DNA of 64,000 nucleotides from Planosporangium thailandense. GTDB lineage: Bacteria > Actinomycetota > Actinomycetes > Mycobacteriales > Micromonosporaceae. The translations under genes were made by a program, and so were the position numbers. Numbering within the stretch: position 1 is the first letter of the stretch; the number at the start of each line of letters is the position of its first letter. The DNA is taken from contig NZ_JAATVY010000002.1 in assembly GCF_011947195.1 (NCBI RefSeq), forward strand, positions 372,001 through 436,000, given 5' to 3'. This document shows, piece by piece, positions 32,354 to 41,792 of this stretch. The notes under the pieces were generated by a model. That model was not told the DNA's origin. It worked only from the letters and a program-made list of their open reading frames with translations, and did not search any database.

Positions 32354-33858
32354 TGTCGGCCAAGACCGAGGTCGAGAGCACGTACGAGGTGCCGGTCGAC
32401 TTCGCCGTGCCCGACCTGACCGGGGTGTCCGGCGTCGCGGCTGTCGACGAACCGGTGACGCATCGCCTGGACGCCACGTACTACGACACCCCGGGGCTAC
32501 GACTCGCGGCCCGTCGGGTCCACCTGCGCCGGCGCAGCGGCGGGCATGACGCCGGCTGGCATCTCAAGCGGCCGGCCGGCAACGGTGACCGGACCGAGGC
32601 GCACGCACCGCTGGGCGGCCGGAACCGGCGGGTGCCGGCGGAGCTCGCCGCCGAGATCCGGGCGCTCAGCCGCGGCGAGCCGCTCGCGCCGGTGGCGCGG
32701 GTACGCACCCGCCGGGTCGAACGGGCCCTGCGCGCCGCCGACGGCACCGTGCTCGCTCTCGTCGCCGACGACGTCGTGTCGAGTACGACCTCGGGCGGCG
32801 CCAAGGCCGAGCCGCAGCGCTGGCGCGAGCTGGAGGTCGAGCTCGTCGACGGCGACCGGCAGCTGCTCGACGCGGTCGATGTGGCGCTGCGCGCGGCCGG
32901 TGCCCGGCCCGCCCGGATCGCTTCGAAGCTCGCCCGCGCTCTCGGCGACAGGTACCCGGCCGACGAGCCGCCGGGCACCTTCGACCCGCCGGGGCGGCTG
33001 CTCAACGCGTACCTGCGACAGCAGCGCGACGCGATCGGAGACAACGACCCGGGGGTACGCCGGGGCGACCCGGAGGCGGTGCACGCCATGCGGGTCGCGA
33101 CCCGGCGGCTGCGCAGCACCCTACGCACCTTCCGGCCCGTGCTCGACGCCGACCGCACTCGGCCGCTGAGCGAGGAGGCGCGGTGGGTGGCCCAGGCGCT
33201 CGGCGAGGTCCGGGACGCCGACGTGATGGCGGGGCGGCTGGCGGCGGCGGTGGCCGCCGAACCGGCCGAGATCGTCGTCGGGCCGGTCGCGGCGGGCATC
33301 CGCGAGCGCCTCGGCGCGCGGCACGCGCAGGCGCGGGTACGGCTGATCGAAGCGCTCGACAGCCCCCGGTACGCCGCCTTCCTCGACGCTCTCGACGACC
33401 TCGTCCGTACCGAGCCGTCGGGCCCGGTCACCGCCACCCGGTTGCGGCGGTTGGCGAACCGGGCTGTGCTGGACGCGGACCGGTATCTCGACGACGCCCT
33501 CGGCCTCGCGCCGGGGACCGGTCCCCGCGACGCCTGCCTGCACGAGGCCCGTAAGGCGTACAAGCGGGCGCGGTACGCGGTCGAGGCGATCGCGCCGCTG
33601 GCCGGCAAGCCGGCGCGCCGCCTGACCGGACGCCTCACCGCCCTCCAGGACCTGTTGGGGGCGCACCAGGACGCGATCGTCACCGGCGAGCTGCTGCGCG
33701 ACCTCGGCGCGCAGGCTCATCTCGCCAGCGAGAGCGCCTTCACGTACGGCCTGCTGCACGCCCGCCAGCACGAGGCCGACGAGCGCCGGCTGGAGCGCAT
33801 CCCCCGGGCGCGCCGGCGGGCCCGGCGTCCCAAGGTGCGCCGTTGGTTGGAGCGCTGA
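32353..33858 (+). CDS. CYTH and CHAD domain protein
   Basis: Predicted 501 aa. The N-terminal CYTH domain (about 1-205) belongs to the triphosphate tunnel metalloenzyme fold: VTHRLDATYYDTPGLRLA, VHLRRRSGGHDAGWHLKRP. The usual ExExK start reads TEVEST, with Thr in place of Lys. The CHAD domain (about 215-495) is helical with conserved His/Arg (VHAMRVATRRLRSTLRTFRP, ACLHEARKAYKRARYAVEAI), known to bind polyphosphate. The fusion is therefore probably a polyphosphate-associated phosphatase or binding protein. It ends 2 nt from the convergent VWA gene. Confidence 0.88.
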   Translation: MSAKTEVESTYEVPVDFAVPDLTGVSGVAAVDEPVTHRLDATYYDTPGLRLAARRVHLRRRSGGHDAGWHLKRPAGNGDRTEAHAPLGGRNRRVPAELAAEIRALSRGEPLAPVARVRTRRVERALRAADGTVLALVADDVVSSTTSGGAKAEPQRWRELEVELVDGDRQLLDAVDVALRAAGARPARIASKLARALGDRYPADEPPGTFDPPGRLLNAYLRQQRDAIGDNDPGVRRGDPEAVHAMRVATRRLRSTLRTFRPVLDADRTRPLSEEARWVAQALGEVRDADVMAGRLAAAVAAEPAEIVVGPVAAGIRERLGARHAQARVRLIEALDSPRYAAFLDALDDLVRTEPSGPVTATRLRRLANRAVLDADRYLDDALGLAPGTGPRDACLHEARKAYKRARYAVEAIAPLAGKPARRLTGRLTALQDLLGAHQDAIVTGELLRDLGAQAHLASESAFTYGLLHARQHEADERRLERIPRARRRARRPKVRRWLER

Positions 33859-33860
33859 GG

Positions 33861-35819
33861 TCAGCGGCCCCGGCGGCCCCGGCGCGCCCGCATGTAGTCG
33901 TCCACCACGTACCGGCCCAGCTCTTCGGCCTCCGGGGTGAACACGCGGCCGCCGTTGCGGCGGGCCACCGCGTCGACGAACCGGCGCAGGCCGGGGTCCT
34001 CACCGAGCATGAACATGTTGAGCGTGGCGCCGTACCGGGTCAGGTTGTCCACTTCGGACACCGTCGCGTACACGGTCTCCCGCATCGGCGGCCAGGAGAA
34101 CACCGCTTCGCCGTCGTCGAGCAGGTGGGCGGTCGGCTCGCCGTCGGTCACGACGAGGACGACCGGCTCCGACTCGGAGTGGCGGCGCAGGTGCCGGCCG
34201 GCCAGCCGCAGCGCGTGCTGCAGGTTGGTGCCCTGCACCAGGTCCGGCTCGATGCCGGCCAGCTCCGCCTGCGACAGGCTCATCGCGTACCGGCCGAAGC
34301 CGATGATCTGGAGGGCGTCCTGCGGGAAGCGGGTGGCCACGAGGTGCGACAGCGCGAGCGCGGTCTGCTTCATCGGCCCCCACCGCCCCTCGGAGATCAT
34401 CGAGAACGACAGGTCGACGCAGAGCGCCACCGCGGCGGATGCCCGCCGCTCGGTCTCGACGACCTCGAAGTCCTCCACGGCGAGGGCGACCGGGGTCGCC
34501 GGGCCGCCGCGCCGGACCGCGTTGGCCACCGTACGGACCACGTCGATGGGCTGCTCGTCGCCGTACTCCCAGCGCCGGGACGCGCCGGTGAGCTCACCGG
34601 CCGCGCCGGCCGAGCGCAGGTCGTGCTGACCGCGCCGGCCACCGTCGAGCTGGGAGAAGACCGTTCGCAGCGCGGAGCCGCCCAACCGGCGCAGCGCCTT
34701 CGGGCTGAGCGTGAGCCCGTCGGCCCCGCGCGTGACCCAGCCCTGCCGGCGCAGCTCGCGCTCCAGCTCCTGCAGCCGCCGCACGTCGTCGGCCGCACCG
34801 CGACCCAGCGTCCGCTCGACCGCCTCCACATCGACGTCGTCGAGGGTCGCGCCGGGGTGCTCCTGGCCGAGCTGGTCGAGCAGGTCGTCGAGGTCGGCGA
34901 TGTCTTCGAGCGCGCCCGCGGCCTCGCCGTACCCCAGCTCCTGCTGGCCGCGGACCTGCTCGCGCCGGCCCCACGCCAGGTCGGGGCGTAGCGCGCGCAG
35001 GTTGTCGGTGAGCGCGGCGAGCTGGCCGGCCAGCTCGCCGTCGCCGAGCGCGCTCGCCATCAGCTGACCCAGCTCCTCGCGCTGCTGCGCCGACAGCGAC
35101 CGCATCAGCCGCTCGCCGGCCGCCGCCCGCCGCGCCAGGGCGTCGACCAGTTCGTCTACCGACTCGGGGTTTTCCGGGAAGAACTCGCCGTGCTCGGCCA
35201 TGAACTCGTTGAACGCGTCGGCGGTGTCCTCGCCGCGGGCGTGCCGGGCCAGCAGGTCGTTGAGGTCGGACATCATCGCCTTGAGCCGCTGGTTGGCCTG
35301 CGGGTCCGACATCCCCCGCAGCGCCTCGCGCATCCCGGCGAACCGCTGCTCGAGCACGTCACGGCGCAGCCCGTCCAGGATCTGCTGGTACGTGCGCCGG
35401 GCCTCGTCGCTGGCCCAGTCGTACTCCGACAGCTCCTCGACCGCCCGCGCGGTGGACCGGGGCAGGTTGTCGAGCGTCGCCTCCGCGAACCTGGCCTCGT
35501 CGTCGTCGCGGCGACCCAACTCCTCCCGCTCGGCGGCGAGCGCCTGGTCGAGCAGCGCCTGCGCCCGGGTCACCGCGCCGTCGAGGTTGCCGCGCCGCAG
35601 CGCCTCGCGCCGCAGCCGGCGCGCCCGTGCGGCCAGGTCGTCGAGGCCCCGGCCGCCCTGCGGACCCCGGCGCAGCAGGTTGCGCAGCGCCTCCCGCAGG
35701 CTGCCACCGGCGAGCACCTCGTTGCCGACCTCGTCGACGGCGGCCCGCACGTCGTAGGGCGGCGCGAGCGGGTCGGGGCCGCCGCGCCAGGCGCCGTACC
35801 GGTACCGGTTGGATGCCAT
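33861..35819 (-). CDS. VWA-domain protein, partner of MoxR-type ATPase
   Basis: Predicted 652 aa. The N-terminal 450 residues are largely helical and charged (RRLRREALRRGNLDGAVTRA). A von Willebrand A domain occupies about 460-640, with the MIDAS start DLSFSM (DxSxS) near residue 468, then GTNLQHALRL and VTDGEPTAHL. It starts 4 nt after the AAA+ gene stop, so they form a two-gene unit. MoxR-VWA pairs act like metal-chelatase or chaperone machines that remodel a target protein; the target here is not evident. Confidence 0.9.
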   Translation of the reverse strand: MASNRYRYGAWRGGPDPLAPPYDVRAAVDEVGNEVLAGGSLREALRNLLRRGPQGGRGLDDLAARARRLRREALRRGNLDGAVTRAQALLDQALAAEREELGRRDDDEARFAEATLDNLPRSTARAVEELSEYDWASDEARRTYQQILDGLRRDVLEQRFAGMREALRGMSDPQANQRLKAMMSDLNDLLARHARGEDTADAFNEFMAEHGEFFPENPESVDELVDALARRAAAGERLMRSLSAQQREELGQLMASALGDGELAGQLAALTDNLRALRPDLAWGRREQVRGQQELGYGEAAGALEDIADLDDLLDQLGQEHPGATLDDVDVEAVERTLGRGAADDVRRLQELERELRRQGWVTRGADGLTLSPKALRRLGGSALRTVFSQLDGGRRGQHDLRSAGAAGELTGASRRWEYGDEQPIDVVRTVANAVRRGGPATPVALAVEDFEVVETERRASAAVALCVDLSFSMISEGRWGPMKQTALALSHLVATRFPQDALQIIGFGRYAMSLSQAELAGIEPDLVQGTNLQHALRLAGRHLRRHSESEPVVLVVTDGEPTAHLLDDGEAVFSWPPMRETVYATVSEVDNLTRYGATLNMFMLGEDPGLRRFVDAVARRNGGRVFTPEAEELGRYVVDDYMRARRGRRGR

Positions 35820-35823
35820 CGTT

Positions 35824-37239
35824 CTATACCCCGTACACGGTCCGGCCGTCGTCGTTGAGGTCCTTGGACAGCCGACGGGTCAGGTGCAGCCCTTCCAGGA
35901 CGAACTCGACGCCGGCCGCGGCCTCGCCCCGGCTGGGCGCGTCGCCGAGGCCGAGCCGGTCGAGCACCTTCGCCAGGCCCGGGACCGTGCCGACCTGGCG
36001 CAGCAGCTCATCGGCGCGGACCAGGTCCCCAGTCTCGATCACGCCGCCGTCGGCGACCAGGTTGGTGAAGCCCGACAGGTCCAGCCCGGCGAGCCGGGCG
36101 TGGAACGTCTCGGCGACCGAGGTGCGCAGCAGGTGGGCGAGGATCTCGATCTCCCGGCCCTCCTCGCCGCTTTCGAATTCGACCTTGCCGCGCAGCGTGC
36201 TGGTCACCGACACGGTGTCGCCGACCCGGGCCACCGGCTGGTCTTCGCCGAGCAGCCCACCCCGGCGCAGCGCCGACGCAGCGACGGTCTCGGCGGCGGC
36301 GATCGCGAACCGGGCCGACACGCCCGACCGGGCGTCCACCGACGGCGACTCGCGGACCGCTCGGGTGAACCGCGCGACGATCTCCAGCACGTGGTCGGGC
36401 ACCTCGGCGACGAGCTGAGCCTCCTGCCGGATCAGGTCGAGCTCCAGGTCGAGGTCGAGCGGGTAGTGCGTGCGGATCTCGGCGCCGAACCGGTCCTTGA
36501 GCGGCGTGATGATCCGTCCGCGGTTGGTGTAGTCCTCGGGGTTGGCGCTGGCCACGAGCAGGAGGTCCAGCGGCAGGCGCAGCTGGTACCCCCGGATCTG
36601 GATGTCGCGCTCCTCCAGCACGTTGAGCAGCGACACCTGGATGCGCTCGGCCAGGTCGGGCAGCTCATTGACGGCGAAGATGCCCCGATTGGTACGCGGC
36701 ACGAGGCCGAAGTGGATCGTCTCCGGGTCGCCGAGGGTGCGGCCCTGGGCCACCCGGATGGGGTCGACGTCACCGATCAGGTCGCCGACGCTGGTGTCGG
36801 GCGTGGCGAGCTTCTCGCCGTAGCGCATCGACCGGTGCAGCCAGCGGATCGGCAGGTCGTCGCCGGCCTCGGCGGCCTGGCGGGTCGAAGCCGGGGTGAT
36901 CGGATGGAACGGGTGCTCGTTGAGCTCCGAGCCGGCGATCACCGGCGTCCACTCGTCGAGGAGGGCGACCAGGGAGCGCATGACCCGGGTCTTGCCCTGG
37001 CCGCGCTCGCCGAGCAGGACGACGTCGTGGCCGGCGAGCAGGGCCCGCTCGAGCTCGGGCAGCACGGTGTCGGAGTACCCGACGACGCCGGGAAATCGCG
37101 GGACGCCGTCGCGCATCCGGGCGATCAGGTTTTCGCGCAGCTCCTGCTTGACAGTGCGGTACCGGTGGCCGCTCGCGCGCAGTTCGCCGAGTGTGCGGGG
37201 CAGGTCGGAGGGAGGGGTGGGCACAACCGTTTCTGTCAC
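35824..37239 (-). CDS. MoxR/ChlI-type AAA+ ATPase
   Basis: Predicted 471 aa from GTG 37239. Walker A is GERGQGKT (residues 77-84); GIFAVNELPDLAERIQVSLL is the Walker B/sensor region with Glu, and LLLVASANPEDYTNRGR is sensor 1. A C-terminal lid of about 130 residues makes it longer than simple MoxR proteins. It is the upstream gene of the VWA pair. TAGCGT lies 6 nt upstream of the start on the minus strand, and the gene is probably leaderless. Confidence 0.9.
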   Translation of the reverse strand: MTETVVPTPPSDLPRTLGELRASGHRYRTVKQELRENLIARMRDGVPRFPGVVGYSDTVLPELERALLAGHDVVLLGERGQGKTRVMRSLVALLDEWTPVIAGSELNEHPFHPITPASTRQAAEAGDDLPIRWLHRSMRYGEKLATPDTSVGDLIGDVDPIRVAQGRTLGDPETIHFGLVPRTNRGIFAVNELPDLAERIQVSLLNVLEERDIQIRGYQLRLPLDLLLVASANPEDYTNRGRIITPLKDRFGAEIRTHYPLDLDLELDLIRQEAQLVAEVPDHVLEIVARFTRAVRESPSVDARSGVSARFAIAAAETVAASALRRGGLLGEDQPVARVGDTVSVTSTLRGKVEFESGEEGREIEILAHLLRTSVAETFHARLAGLDLSGFTNLVADGGVIETGDLVRADELLRQVGTVPGLAKVLDRLGLGDAPSRGEAAAGVEFVLEGLHLTRRLSKDLNDDGRTVYGV

Positions 37240-37251
37240 GCATCGACGCTA
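37240..37251 (-). promoter_or_regulatory. -10-like TAGCGT before the AAA+ gene
   Basis: TAGCGT (37251-37246) lies 6 nt upstream of GTG 37239, with no ribosome site between. Confidence 0.45.
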
Positions 37252-37439
37252 ACTCGCGACTGTGACAACCGCTCACCCGCGCCACCCGGAGGTGGGCGAC
37301 GGAGGCGCCCGAGCGCGTGATCGACTGTCGCGAGGTGCGGGGTCCCCGGCCCGCTGGTGGGATCCGGTGGTCGGAGCTCACCGAGGAGAAGATCGCCGCT
37401 ATTCCACTGCTGGCCGCGCTGCGCGACCGCCCTTGACCG

Positions 37440-38252
37440 TCACGCGGGGCCGTCCATCGCCGGTTCGCGCTCGGTCGCCGCGCCCAGAACCTGCGCCTGC
37501 TGGAGGCCGCCGTCGGCGTCGACCACGTCGCCGATGACGACGGTGACGTTGTCGGTCGCGCCGTGGTGCAGCGCCAGGGCCACCAGCTGGTCGGCGCAGC
37601 TCTGCGGATCCGGGTACGACTCGAGGGCCGCGGCGATCTCCTCGGCGGACACGGCTTCGGACAGCCCGTCACTGCACAGCAGGTACCGGTCTCCGACGAC
37701 AGCGGGGCGCACCGAGTACCGGGCTTCGACCTGCCGGCCCTGCAGCGCACGGGTCACGACCGACCGGTGCGGGTGTGCGGCGGCCTCGTCCGGGCCGATG
37801 GCACCCTCGTCGAGCAGCATCTGCACGTACGTGTCGTCCTTGGTGACCTGCTGGAACTCGCCGTCGCGCAGGCGGTAGGCGCGGGAGTCGCCGACGTGCA
37901 CCATGCTGATCTTCCCGCCGGCCAGCAGCACGGCGGTCAGCGTGGTGCCCATGCCCTCCAGTGCCGGATTGGCAGCGACTTCGTCGCGGATCCGCCGGTT
38001 GGCGTCCTCGGCCACGGCCTGGAGGCTGTCGAGCAGCGTGTCGGTCGGGTCGTCGACGGCCCGTGCCGCCGCGAGCTGGTCCAGCGGCGCCACCGCGAGG
38101 ATGGTGAGGCGGCTGGCCAGGTCGCCGGCGGCCATTCCACCCATCCCGTCGGCGATGACGAGCAGGCGGGGGCCCGCGTAGGCCGAATCCTGGTTGGCCG
38201 AGCGCACGGCGCCGCGGTCGCTGCGCGCGCCGAAACGCAGGATGACACTCAC
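37440..38252 (-). CDS. PP2C-family serine/threonine phosphatase
   Basis: Predicted 270 aa; I prefer the second GTG (38252) because AGGAGG sits 5 nt upstream of it. Metal-binding and catalytic motifs are all present: RSANQDSAYAG, IADGMGGMAAGDLASR, GMGTTLTAVLL, VHVGDSRAYRLRDG, LLCSDGLSEAV and HGATDNVTVV. It is soluble with no sensor domain. It is likely to reverse Hanks-type kinase phosphorylation; no kinase gene is linked in this window. Confidence 0.92.
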   Translation of the reverse strand: MSVILRFGARSDRGAVRSANQDSAYAGPRLLVIADGMGGMAAGDLASRLTILAVAPLDQLAAARAVDDPTDTLLDSLQAVAEDANRRIRDEVAANPALEGMGTTLTAVLLAGGKISMVHVGDSRAYRLRDGEFQQVTKDDTYVQMLLDEGAIGPDEAAAHPHRSVVTRALQGRQVEARYSVRPAVVGDRYLLCSDGLSEAVSAEEIAAALESYPDPQSCADQLVALALHHGATDNVTVVIGDVVDADGGLQQAQVLGAATEREPAMDGPA

Positions 38253-38470
38253 CACGACCTCCTGGATCGGTGGACTCCGCTAACTATGGTCACCAGCTTG
38301 CCCCTAACGGCCTTGCCTGTCGCACTATTGCGCATGGTGCCGCGACTGACCCCGCGGCACGACCACCATTCCCTTTCCGATCATGAAAAAACGCGCACAG
38401 ATCAGATGCATTGCTCCAAGATCGGTGAAAGCGCAGTCTCGCGCAAGGGGAGAAGTGGGACGAAGCTTGG
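38253..38470. other. Intergenic region upstream of the PP2C gene
   Basis: About 218 bp. CATAGT on the minus strand near 38288-38283 is a possible -10 for the phosphatase gene. GCCCCTAACGG near 38300 resembles the CCCCTAA motif seen upstream of iniB. No gene is supported. Confidence 0.35.
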
Positions 38471-39403
38471 TCAGTCGACGCCGCCTTCCGGTGGGTCCTC
38501 GGGTACGCACAGGCTGAGCGCCTGCGGACGGACCGTGACGACCAGCGAACGGTCCGGCTCGATCACGTCCCCGTCGAGCTGGCGCGGCCGCCTGCGGTCA
38601 CTGATGATCTCGACCCGTCGCGCCCGGAACGTCTCCATCCGCCTGACCTTCCGGCGGCGGCCGAGCACCCCCCACGCCAGCGCCAGCCAGTGCCGGAGGT
38701 TGTGCGGGGTCAGCACGGCCACGTCGAGGCAGCCGTCGTCGGGTTCGGCGTCCGGCAGCAGCGGCACCCCGCCCTGCAGTCGGCCCACATTGCCGACCAG
38801 GACGGTACGGGCCCGCCGGCGCATCCGCGGGGACGAGTCGAGCCGGATCGTCACCCGCATCGGCCGGTCGCGCAGCCGGCCCAGCGCCGCCCACACGTAC
38901 GCCAGCCAGCCGATGCGCTTCTTCAGCGGCTCCGGGGTGGCGGCGAGCATCTCGGCGTCGAAGCCCATGCCGGCCATGACGGTGAAGCAGCGGTCGCCGA
39001 CGACGCCCACGTCGATGCGGCGGCGCCGTCCGCTCGTGGCCACCGCGACCCCCGCCTTCACGTCCGATGACAGGCCGAGGTTGGCGGCGAGCAGGTTTCC
39101 CGTACCCGAGGGCAGGACCGCGAGCGCCACGTCCGTGCCGGCCAGCTCGCTCGCGCAGGCCATCACCGTGCCGTCGCCGCCGCACGCGAACACGACCGAC
39201 ACGCCGGCCTCGACGGCCCGGCGGGTCTGCCCGCACCCGGGATCGTCCGGGGTCGTCTCCAGCCACAGCGGCTCCGGCCAGCCGGCCTCGGCGAGGGCGG
39301 CGCAGATATCGTGGCGGCGGCCGTCGAGGTCGGCCACCTTCGACGGGTTGATCACGACCGCCGACCGGGTGGCGGTACGGACCTGCTCCGCGGCGACCGT
39401 CAC
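38471..39403 (-). CDS. Diacylglycerol kinase-family lipid kinase
   Basis: Predicted 310 aa from GTG 39403, which overlaps the DUF1206 stop (GTGA) and follows GGAAGG. The catalytic domain begins SAVVINPSKVADLDGRR; the nucleotide loop is FACGGDGTVMACASELAGT and LAVLPSGTGNLLAANLGL follows. The C-terminal beta domain ends QLDGDVIEPDRSLVVTV. It phosphorylates diacylglycerol or a related lipid. A longer frame continuing upstream to 41095 is read-through and not a real fusion. Confidence 0.92.
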   Translation of the reverse strand: MTVAAEQVRTATRSAVVINPSKVADLDGRRHDICAALAEAGWPEPLWLETTPDDPGCGQTRRAVEAGVSVVFACGGDGTVMACASELAGTDVALAVLPSGTGNLLAANLGLSSDVKAGVAVATSGRRRRIDVGVVGDRCFTVMAGMGFDAEMLAATPEPLKKRIGWLAYVWAALGRLRDRPMRVTIRLDSSPRMRRRARTVLVGNVGRLQGGVPLLPDAEPDDGCLDVAVLTPHNLRHWLALAWGVLGRRRKVRRMETFRARRVEIISDRRRPRQLDGDVIEPDRSLVVTVRPQALSLCVPEDPPEGGVD

Positions 39404-40239
39404 GGTCCGACCTTCCGGTATCGGGCCTGGAAGAAGCAGTACACGCCGAACGCGGCGAGCCCGAGGGCGATCGCGATCAGCAGCAGCGGCCCGTACGGCT
39501 GTCTGACCAGCAGCCGTAGCGCCGCGTCGAGGCCGCGCGACTTCGCCGGATTGTGGCTCGTCGCGGCCTCCACCAGCAGGACGCCGACGATCCCGAACGC
39601 GATCCCCTTGGCGACGTACCCGACCTGACCCAGCCGGACGGCCATGTGTCTGGCCCGGCGGCTCATGTGCGCGATCGTCAGCCGCTTCTCGAACTTCTTG
39701 CGCGCGCCGTACACGACCAGGCCGATACCGACCGCCACCACCACGACCCCGCCGACGCCCACCAGCCACCGGCCGGCCGGGGCGGCCATGACGCCGGCGG
39801 TCGCGTGCTGCGTCTGTTCGGCGTTCGAGGTCGGCCGGCCGTCTACCACCCGGTACGCGGTCCAGGCGAGCGCGGCGTAGAACACCGTCCGCCAGGCCGA
39901 GGCCACCCGCTCGGCGACCCGGGAGAAGCCGTGCTCGTCGCGGTGCCCGATGAACACCAGCAGAAGCTGCCACACGGCCATCGCCGCGAGGCCGATGACC
40001 GTCACCATCAGCGCGAACAGGCCGAAGGGCCGCCCGGCGAGGTACCGGAAGGCCCCGGCCTGGTCGCCTTCGCCCGTGGGGTGGCCGAGGGCGATCTGGA
40101 CGGCGATCCAGGCGACCGCGAGGTGCAGCAGCCCGTACCCGATGAACCCGATCCGGGTCAGGGTTTCGAGCGTGCTGCTGCGCGCGGCCCGGCGCGCCGT
40201 GCGTCGGGCGGCTCGTCGTGCGGTGTGCGCGACAGTCAT
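39400..40239 (-). CDS. DUF1206 six-helix membrane protein
   Basis: Predicted 279 aa. It starts with an Arg-rich stretch (ARRAARRTARRAARSS), then three repeats of about 75 residues, each with two hydrophobic helices and a G-Y-G or GY-type motif (RIGFIGYGLLHLAVAWIAVQ, QVGYVAKGIAFGIVGVLLV), characteristic of DUF1206. Its function is unknown. It is translationally coupled to the lipid kinase, suggesting a role in membrane lipid metabolism (inference). Confidence 0.88.
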   Translation of the reverse strand: MTVAHTARRAARRTARRAARSSTLETLTRIGFIGYGLLHLAVAWIAVQIALGHPTGEGDQAGAFRYLAGRPFGLFALMVTVIGLAAMAVWQLLLVFIGHRDEHGFSRVAERVASAWRTVFYAALAWTAYRVVDGRPTSNAEQTQHATAGVMAAPAGRWLVGVGGVVVVAVGIGLVVYGARKKFEKRLTIAHMSRRARHMAVRLGQVGYVAKGIAFGIVGVLLVEAATSHNPAKSRGLDAALRLLVRQPYGPLLLIAIALGLAAFGVYCFFQARYRKVGP

Positions 40240-40328
40240 GGACCCGGTATCCCCACTGCGGTGGTCGATTTAAACCTGTGCATGTCGGGTACCACGGCCC
40301 AGACGATGCACCCGTTTCGGAGGTAGCG

Positions 40329-41792
40329 GTGACCACAGTCGCGTCAGCCCGCAGCCGGACATCCGGCCGCAACCTCAGCCGCGTCGCCCTCGCCGGTGGC
40401 GCGGCGCTGGTCTTCGCCGTGCTCGTGCTGCTGGTACGGATGCGGTGGCTGCCGCTCGACTCGGTGGACCAGGGCCTCGCCAACGCGCTCAACGACGCGG
40501 TGGCGGGGCGCCGGCCGCTGGTGCGCGCGCTGCGGTTCGTCACCAATCTGGGCAGCCACGCCGTCCTCGGGTGGCTGGTGGCGATCGCCAGCGTGCTGCT
40601 CGTGGTGCGCCGCCGGTACCCGCTCGCGGCGTACCTGATCGTCACCGGCGCCGGCGCGCTGATCCTCGACCCGGTGCTCAAGCGCGCGGTGGGCCGGCTG
40701 CGCCCGGTGGTGGAGCACCCGGTGGCGCACGGTGGCGGCGACAGCTTCCCGAGCGGGCACGCCCTGGGATCGATCATCGTGTACGGAGCGCTGCTGCTGG
40801 TCTTCTCGTCGGCCATGTCGACGCGTGGCCGCCGCGTGGCGGCAGGCGTCGTCGCGGCGCTCGTCGCCCTCATCGGGTTCAGCAGGCTGGCGCTCGGGGT
40901 GCACTTCCTGTCCGATGTGATCGGTGCGTGGTGCCTGGGCGTGGTGTGGCTGGGGGTCACGACGTACGCCTTCGAACTGCACCGGCACCGGCTCGGTCGG
41001 CGCGCGACCCGGCCGCTCGCCGAAGGGCTGGAGCCCGAGGCCGCGGCCGACCTGAAGCCGGCCGGCCCGGCGGTCGCGGCGGAGGTCGTCCGCACCCGGG
41101 TGGCGATTGCCGGCAGCGCCGTGGCGTGGGTGCTCGTGTTCGGTGTGCTGTGCGCGATCGGGATCCCGCTGGCCCGCTACCACCACGGCAACGGCGACGT
41201 CCTGGGTGATCGGACCATCCCGCACTGGCTGGCGGCCCACCGCACGCCGGCCCTCAACCACCTGAGCTACCTGGGCAGCCAGGCCGGCAACACGCACATG
41301 ATCCTCGCCGTCGGGCTGGTCGCCGGTGCCGTGGCGCTCGCCGCGATCCGGCAGTGGCGGCCGGTGATCTTCCTGCTGGCTACGATGTTCGGCGAGCTGA
41401 GCCTGTTCCTGACGGCGGCCGCGTTCGTCGGCCGGGCCCGGCCGGACGTGCCCCACCTCGACGGGCGGCTGCCCACGTCGAGCTTCCCGTCGGGCCACGT
41501 CGCCGCGACGATCCTGCTGTACGCCGCCATCGCGGTGCTCGCCGTACCAAGGATCCGGGCCTGGTGGCGGTGGCTGTTCGTGGTGGCGGCCGGGCTGATG
41601 CCGCTGTGGGTGGCCGCCGCCCGGATGTACCGGGGCATGCACCACCCCACCGACGTGCTCGGCAGCCTCATCCTCGCCGCCGGCTGGCTGGCCACGATGG
41701 TCTACTTCGTCCGGCCCAACTGCGACCTCGACGGCGACGGGGCCTGCCCGCCGGCCGACGGGCCCGCGAAGGTCGCCGCCCGGGTCGGCTAA
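40329..41792 (+). CDS. Membrane protein with two fused PAP2 phosphatase domains
   Basis: Predicted 487 aa from GTG 40329 after GGAGG. The first PAP2 domain has all three motifs: [19 protein letters not shown] and [13 protein letters not shown]. The second has FVGRARP with Ala where the motif-1 Lys should be, [10 protein letters not shown] and [12 protein letters not shown]. About twelve hydrophobic helices are predicted overall, with a charged linker near residue 225-260. It removes phosphate from lipid phosphates such as phosphatidate or undecaprenyl pyrophosphate. It is divergent from the lipid kinase/DUF1206 pair, so kinase and phosphatase flank one promoter region. Its stop overlaps the convergent ctaD stop. 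Confidence 0.9.
   Translation: MTTVASARSRTSGRNLSRVALAGGAALVFAVLVLLVRMRWLPLDSVDQGLANALNDAVAGRRPLVRALRFVTNLGSHAVLGWLVAIASVLLVVRRRYPLAAYLIVTGAGALILDPVLKRAVGRLRPVVEHPVAHGGGDSFPSGHALGSIIVYGALLLVFSSAMSTRGRRVAAGVVAALVALIGFSRLALGVHFLSDVIGAWCLGVVWLGVTTYAFELHRHRLGRRATRPLAEGLEPEAAADLKPAGPAVAAEVVRTRVAIAGSAVAWVLVFGVLCAIGIPLARYHHGNGDVLGDRTIPHWLAAHRTPALNHLSYLGSQAGNTHMILAVGLVAGAVALAAIRQWRPVIFLLATMFGELSLFLTAAAFVGRARPDVPHLDGRLPTSSFPSGHVAATILLYAAIAVLAVPRIRAWWRWLFVVAAGLMPLWVAAARMYRGMHHPTDVLGSLILAAGWLATMVYFVRPNCDLDGDGACPPADGPAKVAARVG

Noticed and set aside
37317-37436. A 39-codon open frame ending RWSELTEEKIAAIPLLAALR
   Set aside because: Protein-like tail, but no ribosome site, no recognised family and it sits between two leftward genes; support is too weak to call.
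38471-41095. A single 874-residue minus-strand protein across the lipid kinase, DUF1206 and PAP2 region
   Set aside because: Only its C-terminal 310 residues are protein-like; the rest is antisense or out of frame with DUF1206 and PAP2. The GTG at 39403 with GGAAGG and a GTGA overlap defines the real kinase start.
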